The position numbers and the translations under genes are program-made. The notes beneath the pieces are model-generated. The model was not told the DNA's origin. It saw nothing but the letters and a program-made list of their open reading frames with translations, and made no database searches. A stretch of 64,000 nucleotides of DNA from an uncultured Loktanella sp. (GTDB lineage: Bacteria > Pseudomonadota > Alphaproteobacteria > Rhodobacterales > Rhodobacteraceae), in NCBI GenBank assembly GCA_937132065.1, contig CAKZNT010000013.1, forward strand, positions 1-64,000. Reading direction: 5' to 3'. Shown here one piece after another: positions 35,173 through 45,039 of this stretch; position 1 is the stretch's first letter, and every line of letters starts with the position of its first letter.

Positions 35173-36741
35173 TTAGTTCCGTGTGTATGCGCTAGAATAA
35201 CCCGCGCTACGTGCGGCGCGAAGCCCACGGTTCAATTCATTTGCGCTGCCAAACGGCCCCAGCATAACAACTTTATAGATCGCGCCACCTTGGGATTTAT
35301 TCGCCATGCCTACGGGCAGGCCCATCGCCATAAAGCGCTGACCGACCTGCTGCGCACCGTTCACATCCACAAACGTGCCGACCTGCACAAAGCGATGGTT
35401 TGGGGCAGCGGTGACTTTTGGCGTGACAGAGCGGGACGACACGCGTGCTTGCAAGGCTGGCGCGGCCTGACGGGTGTTAATGGAGGCTTGCGGGATGCCA
35501 CGGTTCGGGTTGTGGCGCCCGTCGTTCCAAACGCGGGTGTAGCCTTTGGGCGGCGCCACAACTTCACGCTGCGAGCGGCCAACTGGATTGGAAGCAGGCA
35601 CAGGCTTGGCCTGCAAGAACCCGAGCAAAGGCGCGCTTGCGGCGTTGTTTGTGCTGCGCGCAACAAGGCTTGATGTTGAAACCGGCTGTGTTTGCGGACC
35701 ACACCGAACGGCCTGACCATCAACAGTCAGCATGCGCGCAGGGCAGTTGGCTTGCGCAATCGCGCGCGGCGTCACAGAAGGCGCAGACGGCACGCTAGGG
35801 CCAGACGGAACAGCAGACCGCGCGATTTGTGTCGTTGAAACAGGTTGCGTTTGTGGGCCACAGCGCACAGGCAAACCAGTCACGGCATTTACGTAGTTGC
35901 GTCCCGTAGCGCTAATATCCGCACAGACCTGCGCCATTGTCATGCGCGGCGTTGTCGCCGCAGCAACTCTTGGCGCAGGAGCAACGCCACCACAGTCGAT
36001 GACCCGTCCGGTTGTGCTGCTCACAAAACCTGGTTGCGGGCCGGTGCGACCGACACAAAAGGACCCCTTGGTCTGACGAGCTGGTGCAGCTGACGCCACT
36101 ACAGGCGCTGTCACACGGGCGATCTGTGCAGCAGGTGCAGGCGCACCACCGCAATCAATGACACGCCCCGTGCGGTTACTCACAAATCCGGGCTGCGGAC
36201 CTGTGCGACCGACACAAAATGCTGCGCGTTTCTGCAATGGGGCCGCCACTGGCTCTGGCGCGGCAACCGGGGCAACAGGTGCGACTGGCGCAGGGGCAAC
36301 GGCCGCTTGCGTCACAACACGCGGCGAACGGGCAGTGGCTGTATTGGCATTCGGGATTTGCACGATGCTAGGGCGGGTCGTCACCGAGGCCACCGTGCGG
36401 ATCGGCGCGCCCACGTTGCGCACACGCGGTGCGGCAGGCGCAGCAGCAATCACAGGCGCAGGGGGCGGCGCAACCACTGGCGCAGGTTCAGGGGCCGCAC
36501 GCGCAACCGTTGGCTGAAAGCTGCAAAGCTGGTTGCGACGGCGGTCCACACGCGGAACCCACGTCACCGCACCACCAATCCCGGCACGGACAAAAGCACA
36601 GCCCTCGCTATCAACATACTGGTTAGCCGAATAAGAAAGCGGCGGAATTTCTGCTGGAATAGCACTTGCTTGGGCGAAAACTGATTGACCACTGATGCCC
36701 AACATCAAGACTGCTGCGCTTACAATTTCACGATACGACAT
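35173..36741 (-). CDS. SPOR-domain protein with Cys-containing repeats
   Basis: A 522-residue exported protein. A signal peptide ([15 protein letters not shown]) is followed by a Pro/Ala/Val-rich region. Two copies of [14 protein letters not shown] and two of [12 protein letters not shown] follow, each with cysteines that could form disulfides. The last ~75 residues ([22 protein letters not shown] to the end) form a SPOR domain, which binds denuded peptidoglycan glycans at division sites. I start at ATG 36741; the 15-codon extension lacks support. Confidence 0.82.
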   Translation of the reverse strand: MSYREIVSAAVLMLGISGQSVFAQASAIPAEIPPLSYSANQYVDSEGCAFVRAGIGGAVTWVPRVDRRRNQLCSFQPTVARAAPEPAPVVAPPPAPVIAAAPAAPRVRNVGAPIRTVASVTTRPSIVQIPNANTATARSPRVVTQAAVAPAPVAPVAPVAAPEPVAAPLQKRAAFCVGRTGPQPGFVSNRTGRVIDCGGAPAPAAQIARVTAPVVASAAPARQTKGSFCVGRTGPQPGFVSSTTGRVIDCGGVAPAPRVAAATTPRMTMAQVCADISATGRNYVNAVTGLPVRCGPQTQPVSTTQIARSAVPSGPSVPSAPSVTPRAIAQANCPARMLTVDGQAVRCGPQTQPVSTSSLVARSTNNAASAPLLGFLQAKPVPASNPVGRSQREVVAPPKGYTRVWNDGRHNPNRGIPQASINTRQAAPALQARVSSRSVTPKVTAAPNHRFVQVGTFVDVNGAQQVGQRFMAMGLPVGMANKSQGGAIYKVVMLGPFGSANELNRGLRAARSAGYSSAYTRN

Positions 36742-36772
36742 TTTCGCCCCCACTAGATATTGTGGGAAGATG

Positions 36773-36807
36773 GCGAACAATCCCATTTTTGTAAAGAGAT
36801 TGTTCGC
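36773..36807. promoter_or_regulatory. Perfect 10-bp inverted repeat between upp and SPOR gene
   Basis: GCGAACAATC and GATTGTTCGC are perfect arms separated by 15 AT-rich bases. The element lies 31 bases upstream of the SPOR gene and 21 bases downstream of the upp stop, both on the minus strand. It could be an operator or a transcript-end hairpin; it has no U-run. Confidence 0.6.
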
Positions 36808-36828
36808 AATACTAGCGTTTTAACGGGT

Positions 36829-37461
36829 CTATTTAGTGCCAAACATCCGGTCACCCGCATCCCCTAGCCCAGGGACAATATATCCATGGTCATTGAGGCG
36901 GGTATCAACTGCTGCGGTCACAATTGGCACATCTGGATGGGCTTCTTTCATGCGGGCAATGCCTTCGGGGGACGCCAGTAGACACATAAACCGAATATTC
37001 TTCGCGCCCGCCTTTTTCAAAAGATCAATTGCCGCGACAGAGGAATTGCCAGTCGCAAGCATCGGGTCTACAGCGATGACCAACCGGTCCTCCAGCTCCG
37101 TGGGAACCTTGAAATAATATTGCACGGGTTGCAGGGTTTCCTCATCACGATATAGCCCGACAAAACCGACGCGCGCCGAGGGGATCAGCTCCAAAATCCC
37201 GTCCAGCAGGCCATTGCCCGCGCGCAAAATAGAGATGAGCGCCAACTTTTTCCCATCAATAACAGGGGCATCCATTTCCTGCATCGGGGTGTCGATCTTG
37301 CGGGTTGTCATCGGAAGGCCACGCGTGACCTCATAGGCAAGCAACTGGCTAATCTCGCGAAGCAACTGGCGAAACTGCGCCGTTGAGGTCTCTTTGTCAC
37401 GCATAATCGTCAACTTATGCTGCACAAGCGGATGGGTTACATGGGTCAGGTATTCAGTCAT
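36829..37461 (-). CDS. upp: Uracil phosphoribosyltransferase
   Basis: A 210-residue enzyme converting uracil and PRPP to UMP. Recognisable blocks are [45 protein letters not shown] (PRPP loop) and the C-terminal [14 protein letters not shown]. Last gene of the cdd-deoA-deoB-add-upp operon; it overlaps add by four bases. Confidence 0.97.
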   Translation of the reverse strand: MTEYLTHVTHPLVQHKLTIMRDKETSTAQFRQLLREISQLLAYEVTRGLPMTTRKIDTPMQEMDAPVIDGKKLALISILRAGNGLLDGILELIPSARVGFVGLYRDEETLQPVQYYFKVPTELEDRLVIAVDPMLATGNSSVAAIDLLKKAGAKNIRFMCLLASPEGIARMKEAHPDVPIVTAAVDTRLNDHGYIVPGLGDAGDRMFGTK

Positions 37462-38447
37462 TTGGCAGGCTCCAGTTTCTTTGCAATTTTGGCACGGGTT
37501 GCATCATTGCAATAAGCAGCCGCAAGCGCAGTTTGATGTATTTCAGCAAAATCCGATTCATCCCAGCCAAATGTTTTGGCAAGCATTTCGTATTCATAGG
37601 TCATTGTCGTGTGGAAAAACGGCGGGTCATCAGTCGAAACCGTGACCGCAACACCCGCATCGCGCAATTTCTGGATCGGATGGGACGCCCAGTCGCTTAC
37701 CGCGCCTAGCACAACATTCGAGCCGGGGCAGACCTCAAGGACAATCCCCTTTTCAACGATTTCAGCGAGCAGGTTTTGATCTGCCACCGCGTTAATGCCA
37801 TGCCCGATACGGTTCACACCCAGATCGCGGATCGTGTCGGCAACCATATCAGGGCCGCCCCATTCGCCCGCATGACAAGTAAGCGGCAGCCCCGCCTCAC
37901 GCGCCATATCAAAGCTATAGGCAAAGTCCTTTGGCCGCCCTTCCATCTCGGCACCTGCCATTCCAAAACCAACAATAAAATCGCCGTTGGTTTCGGCGGC
38001 GCATTTTGCGGCGGTCTTGGCTTGCTCGGGGCCAAAATGACGGATCGCGGTCACAATCCCCTTTAACGTGATACCCATGTCACGCTCTGCCTCAGACGCC
38101 GCGCGGCTCATAGCGTCTAGATACTCGCGCCACGCACCAACATCCCCGCCGCCACAAAAGTCAGGCGAAACAAAGGTTTCCGCGTAAACAACGCCGTGCT
38201 TTGCAGTCTCCTCCAACACAGCAAGCGTCAGGCGATAAAAATCTTCGGGCGACGTCAACGGGGTGCAAGCGGCCTCGTATGTCTGCAAGAACGCGGCAAA
38301 TCCTTGGTAGGCATAATTGCCATCCCGGTCGAAAATTTTGGAAAGATCGATGTTCTTTTCACGGGCGAGCCCCGCAATGAACTTGGGTGGAGCTGCGCCC
38401 TCCAGATGAAGGTGCAATTCGACCTTCGGCATGTTTTGAAAACTCAT
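37458..38447 (-). CDS. add: Adenosine deaminase
   Basis: A 329-residue zinc amidohydrolase with [12 protein letters not shown] (HxH metal ligands), [17 protein letters not shown] and STDDPPFF motifs. It deaminates adenosine or deoxyadenosine to inosine nucleosides; members of the same family act on adenine, but the salvage operon favours the nucleoside. Four-base overlaps connect it to deoB and upp. Confidence 0.92.
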   Translation of the reverse strand: MSFQNMPKVELHLHLEGAAPPKFIAGLAREKNIDLSKIFDRDGNYAYQGFAAFLQTYEAACTPLTSPEDFYRLTLAVLEETAKHGVVYAETFVSPDFCGGGDVGAWREYLDAMSRAASEAERDMGITLKGIVTAIRHFGPEQAKTAAKCAAETNGDFIVGFGMAGAEMEGRPKDFAYSFDMAREAGLPLTCHAGEWGGPDMVADTIRDLGVNRIGHGINAVADQNLLAEIVEKGIVLEVCPGSNVVLGAVSDWASHPIQKLRDAGVAVTVSTDDPPFFHTTMTYEYEMLAKTFGWDESDFAEIHQTALAAAYCNDATRAKIAKKLEPAK

Positions 38448-39637
38448 AAGAAGCTGCGTCCTTCGCCGCTATAGGGAACATTGAGATGGGCCGCCACTGA
38501 CGCGCCCACATCCGTAAAGGCCAGCTGGCCCAGTTGCTTTGCGCCGATCCCATGCACCAACACAGGCACACGTTCGCGCGTGTGATCCGTGCCGATCCAT
38601 GTCGGATCATTGCCGTGATCTGCGGTCACGATGAGCAAATCGTTCTCACCCAAACGCGGTAAAATCTTTGCAAGGGCGGCATCAAACCACTCCAGATGTT
38701 TTGCATAACCTACAACATCGCGGCGATGACCATATTCGCTGTCAAACTCGACAAAATTGGCAAAGACAAACGCGCCACCCTCTGCCGTATCAACAAGATC
38801 GTTCAAATGCCCCATCAGCGCGTGATCGCGCCCCTTGCGCACATCATCAATGCCGCGCATCGAGAAAATATCACCAATCTTTCCAATGGCATGCACGGGC
38901 TTACCTGCGGCATGAACGGCATCGCAAATTGTTGGCGCTGGTGGCGCAATCGCAAAATCGCGGCGGTATTGGGTGCGGCTAAACCCGCCTTCGGGCGTGC
39001 CAACAAACGGGCGTGCAATTACGCGCCCCACCTTCATTGCATGTAACGCAGGCGCAATATCCGCGCATAGCTTCAACAGCCGATCCCGTCCAAATACCTC
39101 TTCATGCGCCGCAATCTGCAACACTGAATCAACCGAGGTATAACAGATCGGCCAGCCGTTTTGCATATGGGCAGGCCCCTCCGCATCAATCACGGCAGTC
39201 CCCGAGGCATGCCTGTTCGCCAAAATCCCCGCCGTTCCCGCCGCTTCGCAAATCAGTGCTGACACTTCGGCAGGAAACGCGGGCTCTGTCTTGGGAAACG
39301 TATGCCACTCCCACGGCACAGGAACCCCCGCCAACTCCCAATGACCAGAGGGGGTGTCTTTCCCGTTCGACACTTCCGTCGCCGCACCCCAAGCACCATT
39401 TGGCGCCGCCGTCAGGCCGTCAGGCTGCATGCCAGAGGCAAGCTGAACCGCCGCCCCCAAGCCCAAACTGTCCAGCGTTTTCACAGCCAACGGGTGACCA
39501 GCAGCGGCACGGCTCTGCGCAATATGGCCTAAGGTGTTCGCACCCGTATCAGGGATTTCACCATTGAAAAACCGATCCGCATCAGGCGCGCCACCAATGC
39601 CGACACTGTCGATCACAATCAAAAACGCACGCGCCAT
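38444..39637 (-). CDS. deoB: Phosphopentomutase
   Basis: A 397-residue alkaline-phosphatase-superfamily enzyme interconverting (deoxy)ribose 1- and 5-phosphate. N-terminal FLIVIDSVGIGGAPDA includes the metal-binding Asp, FVEFDSEYGHRRDVVGYA and VTADHGNDPTWIGTDHTRE supply the rest of the metal site. It lies two bases after deoA and overlaps add. Confidence 0.96.
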   Translation of the reverse strand: MARAFLIVIDSVGIGGAPDADRFFNGEIPDTGANTLGHIAQSRAAAGHPLAVKTLDSLGLGAAVQLASGMQPDGLTAAPNGAWGAATEVSNGKDTPSGHWELAGVPVPWEWHTFPKTEPAFPAEVSALICEAAGTAGILANRHASGTAVIDAEGPAHMQNGWPICYTSVDSVLQIAAHEEVFGRDRLLKLCADIAPALHAMKVGRVIARPFVGTPEGGFSRTQYRRDFAIAPPAPTICDAVHAAGKPVHAIGKIGDIFSMRGIDDVRKGRDHALMGHLNDLVDTAEGGAFVFANFVEFDSEYGHRRDVVGYAKHLEWFDAALAKILPRLGENDLLIVTADHGNDPTWIGTDHTRERVPVLVHGIGAKQLGQLAFTDVGASVAAHLNVPYSGEGRSFL

Positions 39638-39639
39638 CG

Positions 39640-40941
39640 CTAAGAAATCCTCTCAATCACCAAAGGCTTAAGGGGCGGTTTTTCACCAATCACAATCGCC
39701 TTCAAAACGGCTTGCGCCGCCGCTTCTGCATCACCCTCATTGGCGGCATGGATCGTGCAAAGCGGCTGGTTTTGCACGACGTTCGCGCCAAGCGGCACAA
39801 CATCCGACAGGCCAACCGCGGGGTTGATACGGTCGGTTTCAACGCGACGGCCACCGCCCAGATCGACCACCGCAAGCCCCAAGGCCTCACCGTCGATTGC
39901 CGACACATACCCGGCTTGCGGCGCGGTTACGTCACCAACGACACGTGCCTTTGGCAGATGGGTGCGCCAGTCGTCAGCCATATCAGGCGGACCTCCCATC
40001 ATCGCGATCATTTGGCTAAAGCGGGCCATTGCGCGACCCGACGAAATGGCGTCCCGCAGTTTGCGCTCTGCTGCGCCCTCATCCTCGCCGTGCAACGCCA
40101 AAACGCGCGCACCTAGGGCAACCGTGAGGTCATGCAAACGCGGCGCGGCGGCCTTGTTGCCCGCGAGAACTTCCATGCAAACGGCAACCTCCAGCGCATT
40201 GCCCAGCGCAGGCGCCAGAGGCTCATCCATGTTCGTGATCAAGGCAGCTGTCGGGCAACCTGCCCCATTGGCCACATCAACCAGCGCGCGTGCCAGTGCC
40301 TCGGCGTCAGCCTGCGACTTCATAAACGCACCCGTGCCAACCTTTACGTCAAGCACAAGCCCCTCTAGGCCAGCCGCCAGCTTTTTGGCCAAAATCGACG
40401 CCGTGATCAGATCAACACTATCGACCGTGCCAGTCACATCGCGGATCGCATAAAGGCGCTTGTCGGCGGGCGCGACCGCACCAGTCGCCCCGACAATCGC
40501 ACAGCCTGTTTTACGTAAAATCTGGCGGAACTTGGCTGCCGTCACATCCGTCGAAACACCCGGAATGGCTTCCAGTTTGTCAAGCGTGCCGCCCGTATGA
40601 CCAAGGCCACGGCCAGAAATCATCGGCACGATCACACCGCAAGCCGCAAGCGCAGGGGCGAGCAATAGCGACACAGGGTCACCAACGCCGCCCGTCGAAT
40701 GCTTGTCCAGAACAGGGCCGTCTACGTCCCATTTCAAGACCTTGCCGCTATCGCGCATGCCAGTCGTCAGGGCAATGCGACCTGCATCCGACAATCCGTT
40801 CAGACAGACCGCCATCGCAAACGCACCCGCTTGCGCATCCGACACTGCACCTGTCGCCAACCCCTTGGTAAACCAAGATAGTTCCGCGTCATCAGGGGTT
40901 TGCTTGCGGCGGACCTTGGCAATAATTGCGCGTGCATCCAT
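39640..40941 (-). CDS. deoA: Thymidine phosphorylase
   Basis: A 433-residue pyrimidine-nucleoside phosphorylase: KHSTGGVGDPVSLLLAPALAACG is the phosphate-binding signature, SGRGLGHTGGTLDKLEAIPG follows. It releases thymine and deoxyribose 1-phosphate, which deoB handles next. It begins three bases after cdd. Confidence 0.96.
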   Translation of the reverse strand: MDARAIIAKVRRKQTPDDAELSWFTKGLATGAVSDAQAGAFAMAVCLNGLSDAGRIALTTGMRDSGKVLKWDVDGPVLDKHSTGGVGDPVSLLLAPALAACGVIVPMISGRGLGHTGGTLDKLEAIPGVSTDVTAAKFRQILRKTGCAIVGATGAVAPADKRLYAIRDVTGTVDSVDLITASILAKKLAAGLEGLVLDVKVGTGAFMKSQADAEALARALVDVANGAGCPTAALITNMDEPLAPALGNALEVAVCMEVLAGNKAAAPRLHDLTVALGARVLALHGEDEGAAERKLRDAISSGRAMARFSQMIAMMGGPPDMADDWRTHLPKARVVGDVTAPQAGYVSAIDGEALGLAVVDLGGGRRVETDRINPAVGLSDVVPLGANVVQNQPLCTIHAANEGDAEAAAQAVLKAIVIGEKPPLKPLVIERIS

Positions 40942-40944
40942 CGG

Positions 40945-41337
40945 TTAAACGCGGCTCATATAATCGACGTCAAAACTACCGGGAAGCAGGGCAGAGACAG
41001 TCGTCTGCATGATTGCGCCATCGGTTGTGTGCAACGTGACCGTCACATCACCCGCCGCAAATTCCGCGATCTTCTGGCGACAGCCACCGCAGGGGCTGAC
41101 GGGCTGCGGGCTATCTGCAATGACGGCGATTTCGGCAATCGTGGTGTCACCGCCGGCCACCATCGCGGCAATCGCGCCCGCTTCGGCGCAAGTGCCCTCG
41201 GGGTAGGCCACATTCTCCACATTGCAGCCGGCATAAATCTTGCCCGAAGCGGCACGCAGCGCGGCGCCGACCTTGAATTTGGAATAAGGGGCATGGGCAT
41301 TTTCACGCACGGCGCTTGCAGTTTCGAGTAGGGTCAT
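40945..41337 (-). CDS. cdd: Cytidine deaminase
   Basis: A 130-residue tetrameric-type cytidine deaminase. Zinc ligands are seen in GTCAEAGAI and SPCGGCRQK (three cysteines, as in the Bacillus enzyme), with PYSKFKVGAAL near the N-terminus. It converts cytidine and deoxycytidine to uridine forms, feeding the rest of the operon. First gene of the run; the operator-like inverted repeat at 41364-41379 lies 26 bases upstream. Confidence 0.95.
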   Translation of the reverse strand: MTLLETASAVRENAHAPYSKFKVGAALRAASGKIYAGCNVENVAYPEGTCAEAGAIAAMVAGGDTTIAEIAVIADSPQPVSPCGGCRQKIAEFAAGDVTVTLHTTDGAIMQTTVSALLPGSFDVDYMSRV

Positions 41338-41363
41338 TTGTGGCTCCTGAGTTCAGTGCAAGT

Positions 41364-41379
41364 TTGACCGTTTGGTCAA
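41364..41379. promoter_or_regulatory. Operator-like inverted repeat before cdd
   Basis: TTGACC-GTTT-GGTCAA is a perfect 6-4-6 inverted repeat 26 bases upstream of cdd, a layout common for TetR-family operators. No regulator gene adjoins, so control in trans is implied if it is functional. Confidence 0.55.
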
Positions 41380-41390
41380 CGGTTTGCAAG

Positions 41391-42479
41391 TCAGGAGACC
41401 GTTTCAAACAGACCGGGCAACGAGACCTCAAGCAGCTCAATATCATCACTAGGATCACTATAGCGGGTCAGCATGTGCGGGGGGACCACGAATGCATCAC
41501 CAGCACTTAGCCGATACGGCTCCTTGCCCTCCCCCTCCAAGGTCATCGAGCCCTCAAGCACAAACGTGAAATGAATGTCCGCGTCATGCTTTGACCAAAT
41601 AGGGTCGCCCGTGCCACGGCGCACGACCTGCACGCCCGCGACCGCCTTGGTGTTGTTGGAAATCGTTGTGTCACGCGCCTTAAAACCAGCCAGACGGAAC
41701 GGCGACCAATCCGCCTCAGCGCCGACATTATGCACAAACTTCTGCCCCTGCCATTCCCGCTCGGGGCGCAGGTGTGGCGTTGGCAATGTCATCACATGGT
41801 CAATCTCGGTGATATGTTCGGCAGGCACACCGACTTCGATCACCTCGATTCCGTCAGACGCTTCAAGAACGCGGTGCCTGATCTCGGGGGGCTGGATAAA
41901 ACAGTCACCAGCCGTCAGGCGGATCGGGTCGCCCTGATCCTCGTAAACAACATCCACCCAGCCGCGATAACAATAGATTAGCTGAAATCCGACACGATGA
42001 AAGTGCACCATGTCGGGCACGGGACCACCATCAGGAATGCGAATGTGGCTCGCAATAATTGATCCACCAAGGCGCGAGGGAATCAAATCGCGGTAATGCA
42101 TGCCCGCGCGGCCAATCACCCAAGGCGCCTGATCGGCAAGCCTGCGCACAACAAACGCATGATCGGTCTGCGGCATCACAAGCGGCGGGTTCAGGGGGGC
42201 AACATCAACATGCGTGCCACCAGGTGAAACGAGCGGTGTCGCACCCTGCGCAAACGCAGGATCATCCGTCAATATCCGCAGGTGCGCGGCCCCTTTTGGC
42301 GCGTCAGCATCCAGACGCACACAAATCCCGTGCCCTGAAAAAACGGCCACCGTTGGATCGTCGGCGGGATAAATCATATCCATCCGCATGCCCAAGGTTT
42401 TGCTGAAAAAACCTAGGTCACCACGCAGATCGGTTGTGGCCAGCTGCATCTCGGCGCGAATTTCATGCGTTTGGGTCAT
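41391..42479 (-). CDS. VOC-like plus double-cupin protein
   Basis: A 362-residue protein starting at ATG 42479. Residues ~8-80 resemble a glyoxalase/VOC module (MQLATTDLRGDLGFFSKTLGMRMDM), after which two cupin segments follow: MVHFHRVGFQLIYCYRGWVDVVYED with RLTAGDCFIQPPEIRHRVLEA, and DIHFTFVLEGSMTLEGEG with RLSAGDAFVVPPHMLTRY. Metal-binding His/Glu are partly present. A dioxygenase or isomerase role is possible but not shown. It is divergent from maeB. Confidence 0.75.
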   Translation of the reverse strand: MTQTHEIRAEMQLATTDLRGDLGFFSKTLGMRMDMIYPADDPTVAVFSGHGICVRLDADAPKGAAHLRILTDDPAFAQGATPLVSPGGTHVDVAPLNPPLVMPQTDHAFVVRRLADQAPWVIGRAGMHYRDLIPSRLGGSIIASHIRIPDGGPVPDMVHFHRVGFQLIYCYRGWVDVVYEDQGDPIRLTAGDCFIQPPEIRHRVLEASDGIEVIEVGVPAEHITEIDHVMTLPTPHLRPEREWQGQKFVHNVGAEADWSPFRLAGFKARDTTISNNTKAVAGVQVVRRGTGDPIWSKHDADIHFTFVLEGSMTLEGEGKEPYRLSAGDAFVVPPHMLTRYSDPSDDIELLEVSLPGLFETVS

Positions 42480-42569
42480 GGCACGCAGGGTGTGACGATG
42501 TGGTAAGATTTGCAAGAGGCCGTGATACATGCTTAATCATTGGCAGGACTTGCCCTTAAGGCAATAAAG

Positions 42570-42587
42570 TAGTTTAGCATTAAACTA
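42570..42587. promoter_or_regulatory. 7-4-7 inverted repeat between cupin gene and maeB
   Basis: TAGTTTA-GCAT-TAAACTA is a perfect inverted repeat centred 25 bases before the maeB start, in the 124-base divergent region. It resembles MarR-family operators in size and AT content. Which of the two genes it controls is not known. Confidence 0.6.
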
Positions 42588-42603
42588 TATTCGATTTCGG
42601 GAG

Positions 42604-44889
42604 ATGAAAATGGCTGATGAATCAAAAGACCGCGCGCGACAGGCTGCACTCGACTACCACCAATTCCCCAAACCGGGTAAACTCGAAATTCGGGCAACAA
42701 AGCCACTGGCAAACGGACGTGATCTGTCGCGCGCCTATTCACCCGGTGTTGCAGAGGCCTGCCTCGAGATCAAAGCCGACCCCTCAACCGCACGCGACTA
42801 CACAACGCGCGGCAACCTTGTGGGCGTTGTGACCAACGGCACGGCTGTGCTCGGGCTTGGCAACATCGGCAGCCTCGCATCCAAACCCGTGATGGAGGGC
42901 AAGGCCGTCCTGTTCAAAAAGTTCGCCAACATCGACTGTTTTGACATCGAGCTTGACGAAAGCGACCCCGAAAAGCTTGCCGAAATCGTCTGTAGTCTCG
43001 AGCCGACATTCGGCGCAATCAACCTCGAAGACATCAAAGCGCCCGACTGCTTTATCGTCGAAAAGATCTGCCGCGAGCGGATGAACATCCCCGTCTTCCA
43101 TGATGATCAACACGGCACGGCCATTGTCGTGGGCGCGGCGGCAACCAACGCTTTGCGGGTCGCTGGCAAAAAGTTCGAAGATATTAAAATCGTCTCGACC
43201 GGCGGTGGCGCCGCGGGCATCGCTTGTCTCAATATGTTGCTTAAACTCGGCGTTAAGCGCGAAAACGTGTGGCTATGTGATATCGAGGGTCTTGTTTACG
43301 AGGGCCGCGAAAAGGACATGACCCCGCAAAAGGCGGAGTATGCGCAGGGTAAAACACCTGCGACACTCGGTGACGTGATCAAAGGCGCAGACATGTTCCT
43401 TGGCCTGTCAGGCCCCGGTGTGCTCAAGCCCGAAATGGTCGCACAGATGACCAGTGCGCCGATCATTTTTGCCCTCGCCAACCCGAACCCCGAGATTGAT
43501 CCGGATGCCGCGCGCGCCGTTGCCCCCGACGCCATCATCGCGACGGGTCGGTCGGATTTCCCAAACCAAGTGAACAACGTGCTGTGCTTCCCGTTCATCT
43601 TTCGCGGCGCGCTCGATGTTGGCGCGACCGACATCAACGACGAGATGAAAATCGCCTGCGTCGAAGGGATCGCCGAACTTGCGCGCATGACCACCAGCGC
43701 CGAAGCCGCCGCGGCCTATACGGGCGAAAAGCTGACATTTGGCCCCGATTATCTGATCCCGAAACCCTTTGATCCACGCTTGATGGGCGTGGTGGCTGGC
43801 GCGGTGGCGCGCGCAGCCATTGAAACCGGCGTAGCAACGCGCCCCATCGCGGATCTGGACGCCTATAAGAACGGGCTCGACGGCTCGGTCTTTAAATCGG
43901 CTATGATCATGCGGCCAGTGTTCGAGGCTGCAAAAACCGCCAAGCGCAGCATTGTCTTTGCCGAAGGTGAAGACGAACGGGTCTTGCGTGCCGCGCAAGC
44001 GATCATGGAAGAAACCGTTGATCAACCGATCCTTATTGGCCGCCCCGAGGTGATCGAGCGGCGGTGCGAACGCGCGGGTCTCAAAATCCGTCCGGGCGTC
44101 GACTTCCAGATCGTGAACCCCGAAAACGACCCGCGTTATTACGACTACTGGAACACCTACCACGACATCATGGCGCGCAAGGGCGTGACACCTGATCTGG
44201 CCAAGGCGATTATGCGCACCAACACCACGGCTATCGGGGCCGTGATGGTGCATCGTGGCGAGGCAGACAGCTTGATTTGTGGCACGTTCGGCCAGTTTCT
44301 ATGGCACTTGAACTATGTGTCGCAAATTTTGGGCACGCAAAAGCTGCACCCTGTTGCCGCTTTGTCCTTGATGATCCTCGAGGACGGGCCTCTGTTCATT
44401 GCCGATACGCAAGTGCACCCCGAACCATCGCCAGAACAAATCGCAGAAACCGTTATTGGTGCGGCCCGCCACGTGCGCCGCTTTGGCCTTGCGCCCAAGA
44501 TTGCGCTCTGTTCGCATAGCCAGTTCGGCAATCTTGATTGTGATACGGGCCGCCGCATGCGGGCCGCGATTGCGATCCTTGATAGCCAGCCGCGCGACTT
44601 TGATTACGAGGGCGAGATGCATGTTGATGCGGCGCTCGATGTCGAATTGCGCAATCGGGTCTTCCCGAACGCGCACCTGCCCGGCCCTGCAAACTGCCTC
44701 GTATTTGCAAATACAGATGCGGCATCAGGCGTGCGCAACATCCTCAAGATGAAAGGCGCAGGCCTTGAAGTCGGGCCGATCCTGATGGGGATGGGGAACC
44801 GCGCGCATATCGTCACATCGTCGATCACGGCGCGTGGGTTGCTTAACATGACCGCACTGGCGGGCACGCCCGTCGACCACTACGGCTAA
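42604..44889 (+). CDS. maeB: NADP-dependent malic enzyme with phosphotransacetylase-like domain
   Basis: A 761-residue fusion. The N-terminal malic-enzyme part has [28 protein letters not shown] and the NAD(P) loop [15 protein letters not shown]; it decarboxylates malate to pyruvate. The C-terminal ~330 residues (from about 430) are phosphotransacetylase-like ([20 protein letters not shown]), a module that is regulatory rather than catalytic in studied MaeB. GGGAG precedes the ATG 42604. A hairpin follows the stop. Confidence 0.95.
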   Translation: MKMADESKDRARQAALDYHQFPKPGKLEIRATKPLANGRDLSRAYSPGVAEACLEIKADPSTARDYTTRGNLVGVVTNGTAVLGLGNIGSLASKPVMEGKAVLFKKFANIDCFDIELDESDPEKLAEIVCSLEPTFGAINLEDIKAPDCFIVEKICRERMNIPVFHDDQHGTAIVVGAAATNALRVAGKKFEDIKIVSTGGGAAGIACLNMLLKLGVKRENVWLCDIEGLVYEGREKDMTPQKAEYAQGKTPATLGDVIKGADMFLGLSGPGVLKPEMVAQMTSAPIIFALANPNPEIDPDAARAVAPDAIIATGRSDFPNQVNNVLCFPFIFRGALDVGATDINDEMKIACVEGIAELARMTTSAEAAAAYTGEKLTFGPDYLIPKPFDPRLMGVVAGAVARAAIETGVATRPIADLDAYKNGLDGSVFKSAMIMRPVFEAAKTAKRSIVFAEGEDERVLRAAQAIMEETVDQPILIGRPEVIERRCERAGLKIRPGVDFQIVNPENDPRYYDYWNTYHDIMARKGVTPDLAKAIMRTNTTAIGAVMVHRGEADSLICGTFGQFLWHLNYVSQILGTQKLHPVAALSLMILEDGPLFIADTQVHPEPSPEQIAETVIGAARHVRRFGLAPKIALCSHSQFGNLDCDTGRRMRAAIAILDSQPRDFDYEGEMHVDAALDVELRNRVFPNAHLPGPANCLVFANTDAASGVRNILKMKGAGLEVGPILMGMGNRAHIVTSSITARGLLNMTALAGTPVDHYG

Positions 44890-44896
44890 CAAGACA

Positions 44897-44930
44897 GGCG
44901 AGCGGGTTGCATTGCAATCGGCTCGCCATT
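44897..44930 (+). terminator. Probable terminator after maeB
   Basis: GGCGAGC and GCTCGCC form a 7-bp stem with an inner TTGCA/TGCAA pairing, followed by ATTTGG. The weak T-run makes it less than ideal. Confidence 0.6.
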
Positions 44931-45039
44931 TGGCTTGTCAACAAATTGACTCTGATTTTCCGTTAGCGCCGCAACCACGCTTGCCCAGCATAAATCTCGT
45001 GCTTACACATTTCCCTATGATCATTTGGGAGGATGAACG

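Noticed and set aside
43408-44253. 281-aa ORF antisense to maeB
   Set aside because: Lies wholly opposite a clear enzyme gene; high-GC third-position bias makes such antisense frames common here.
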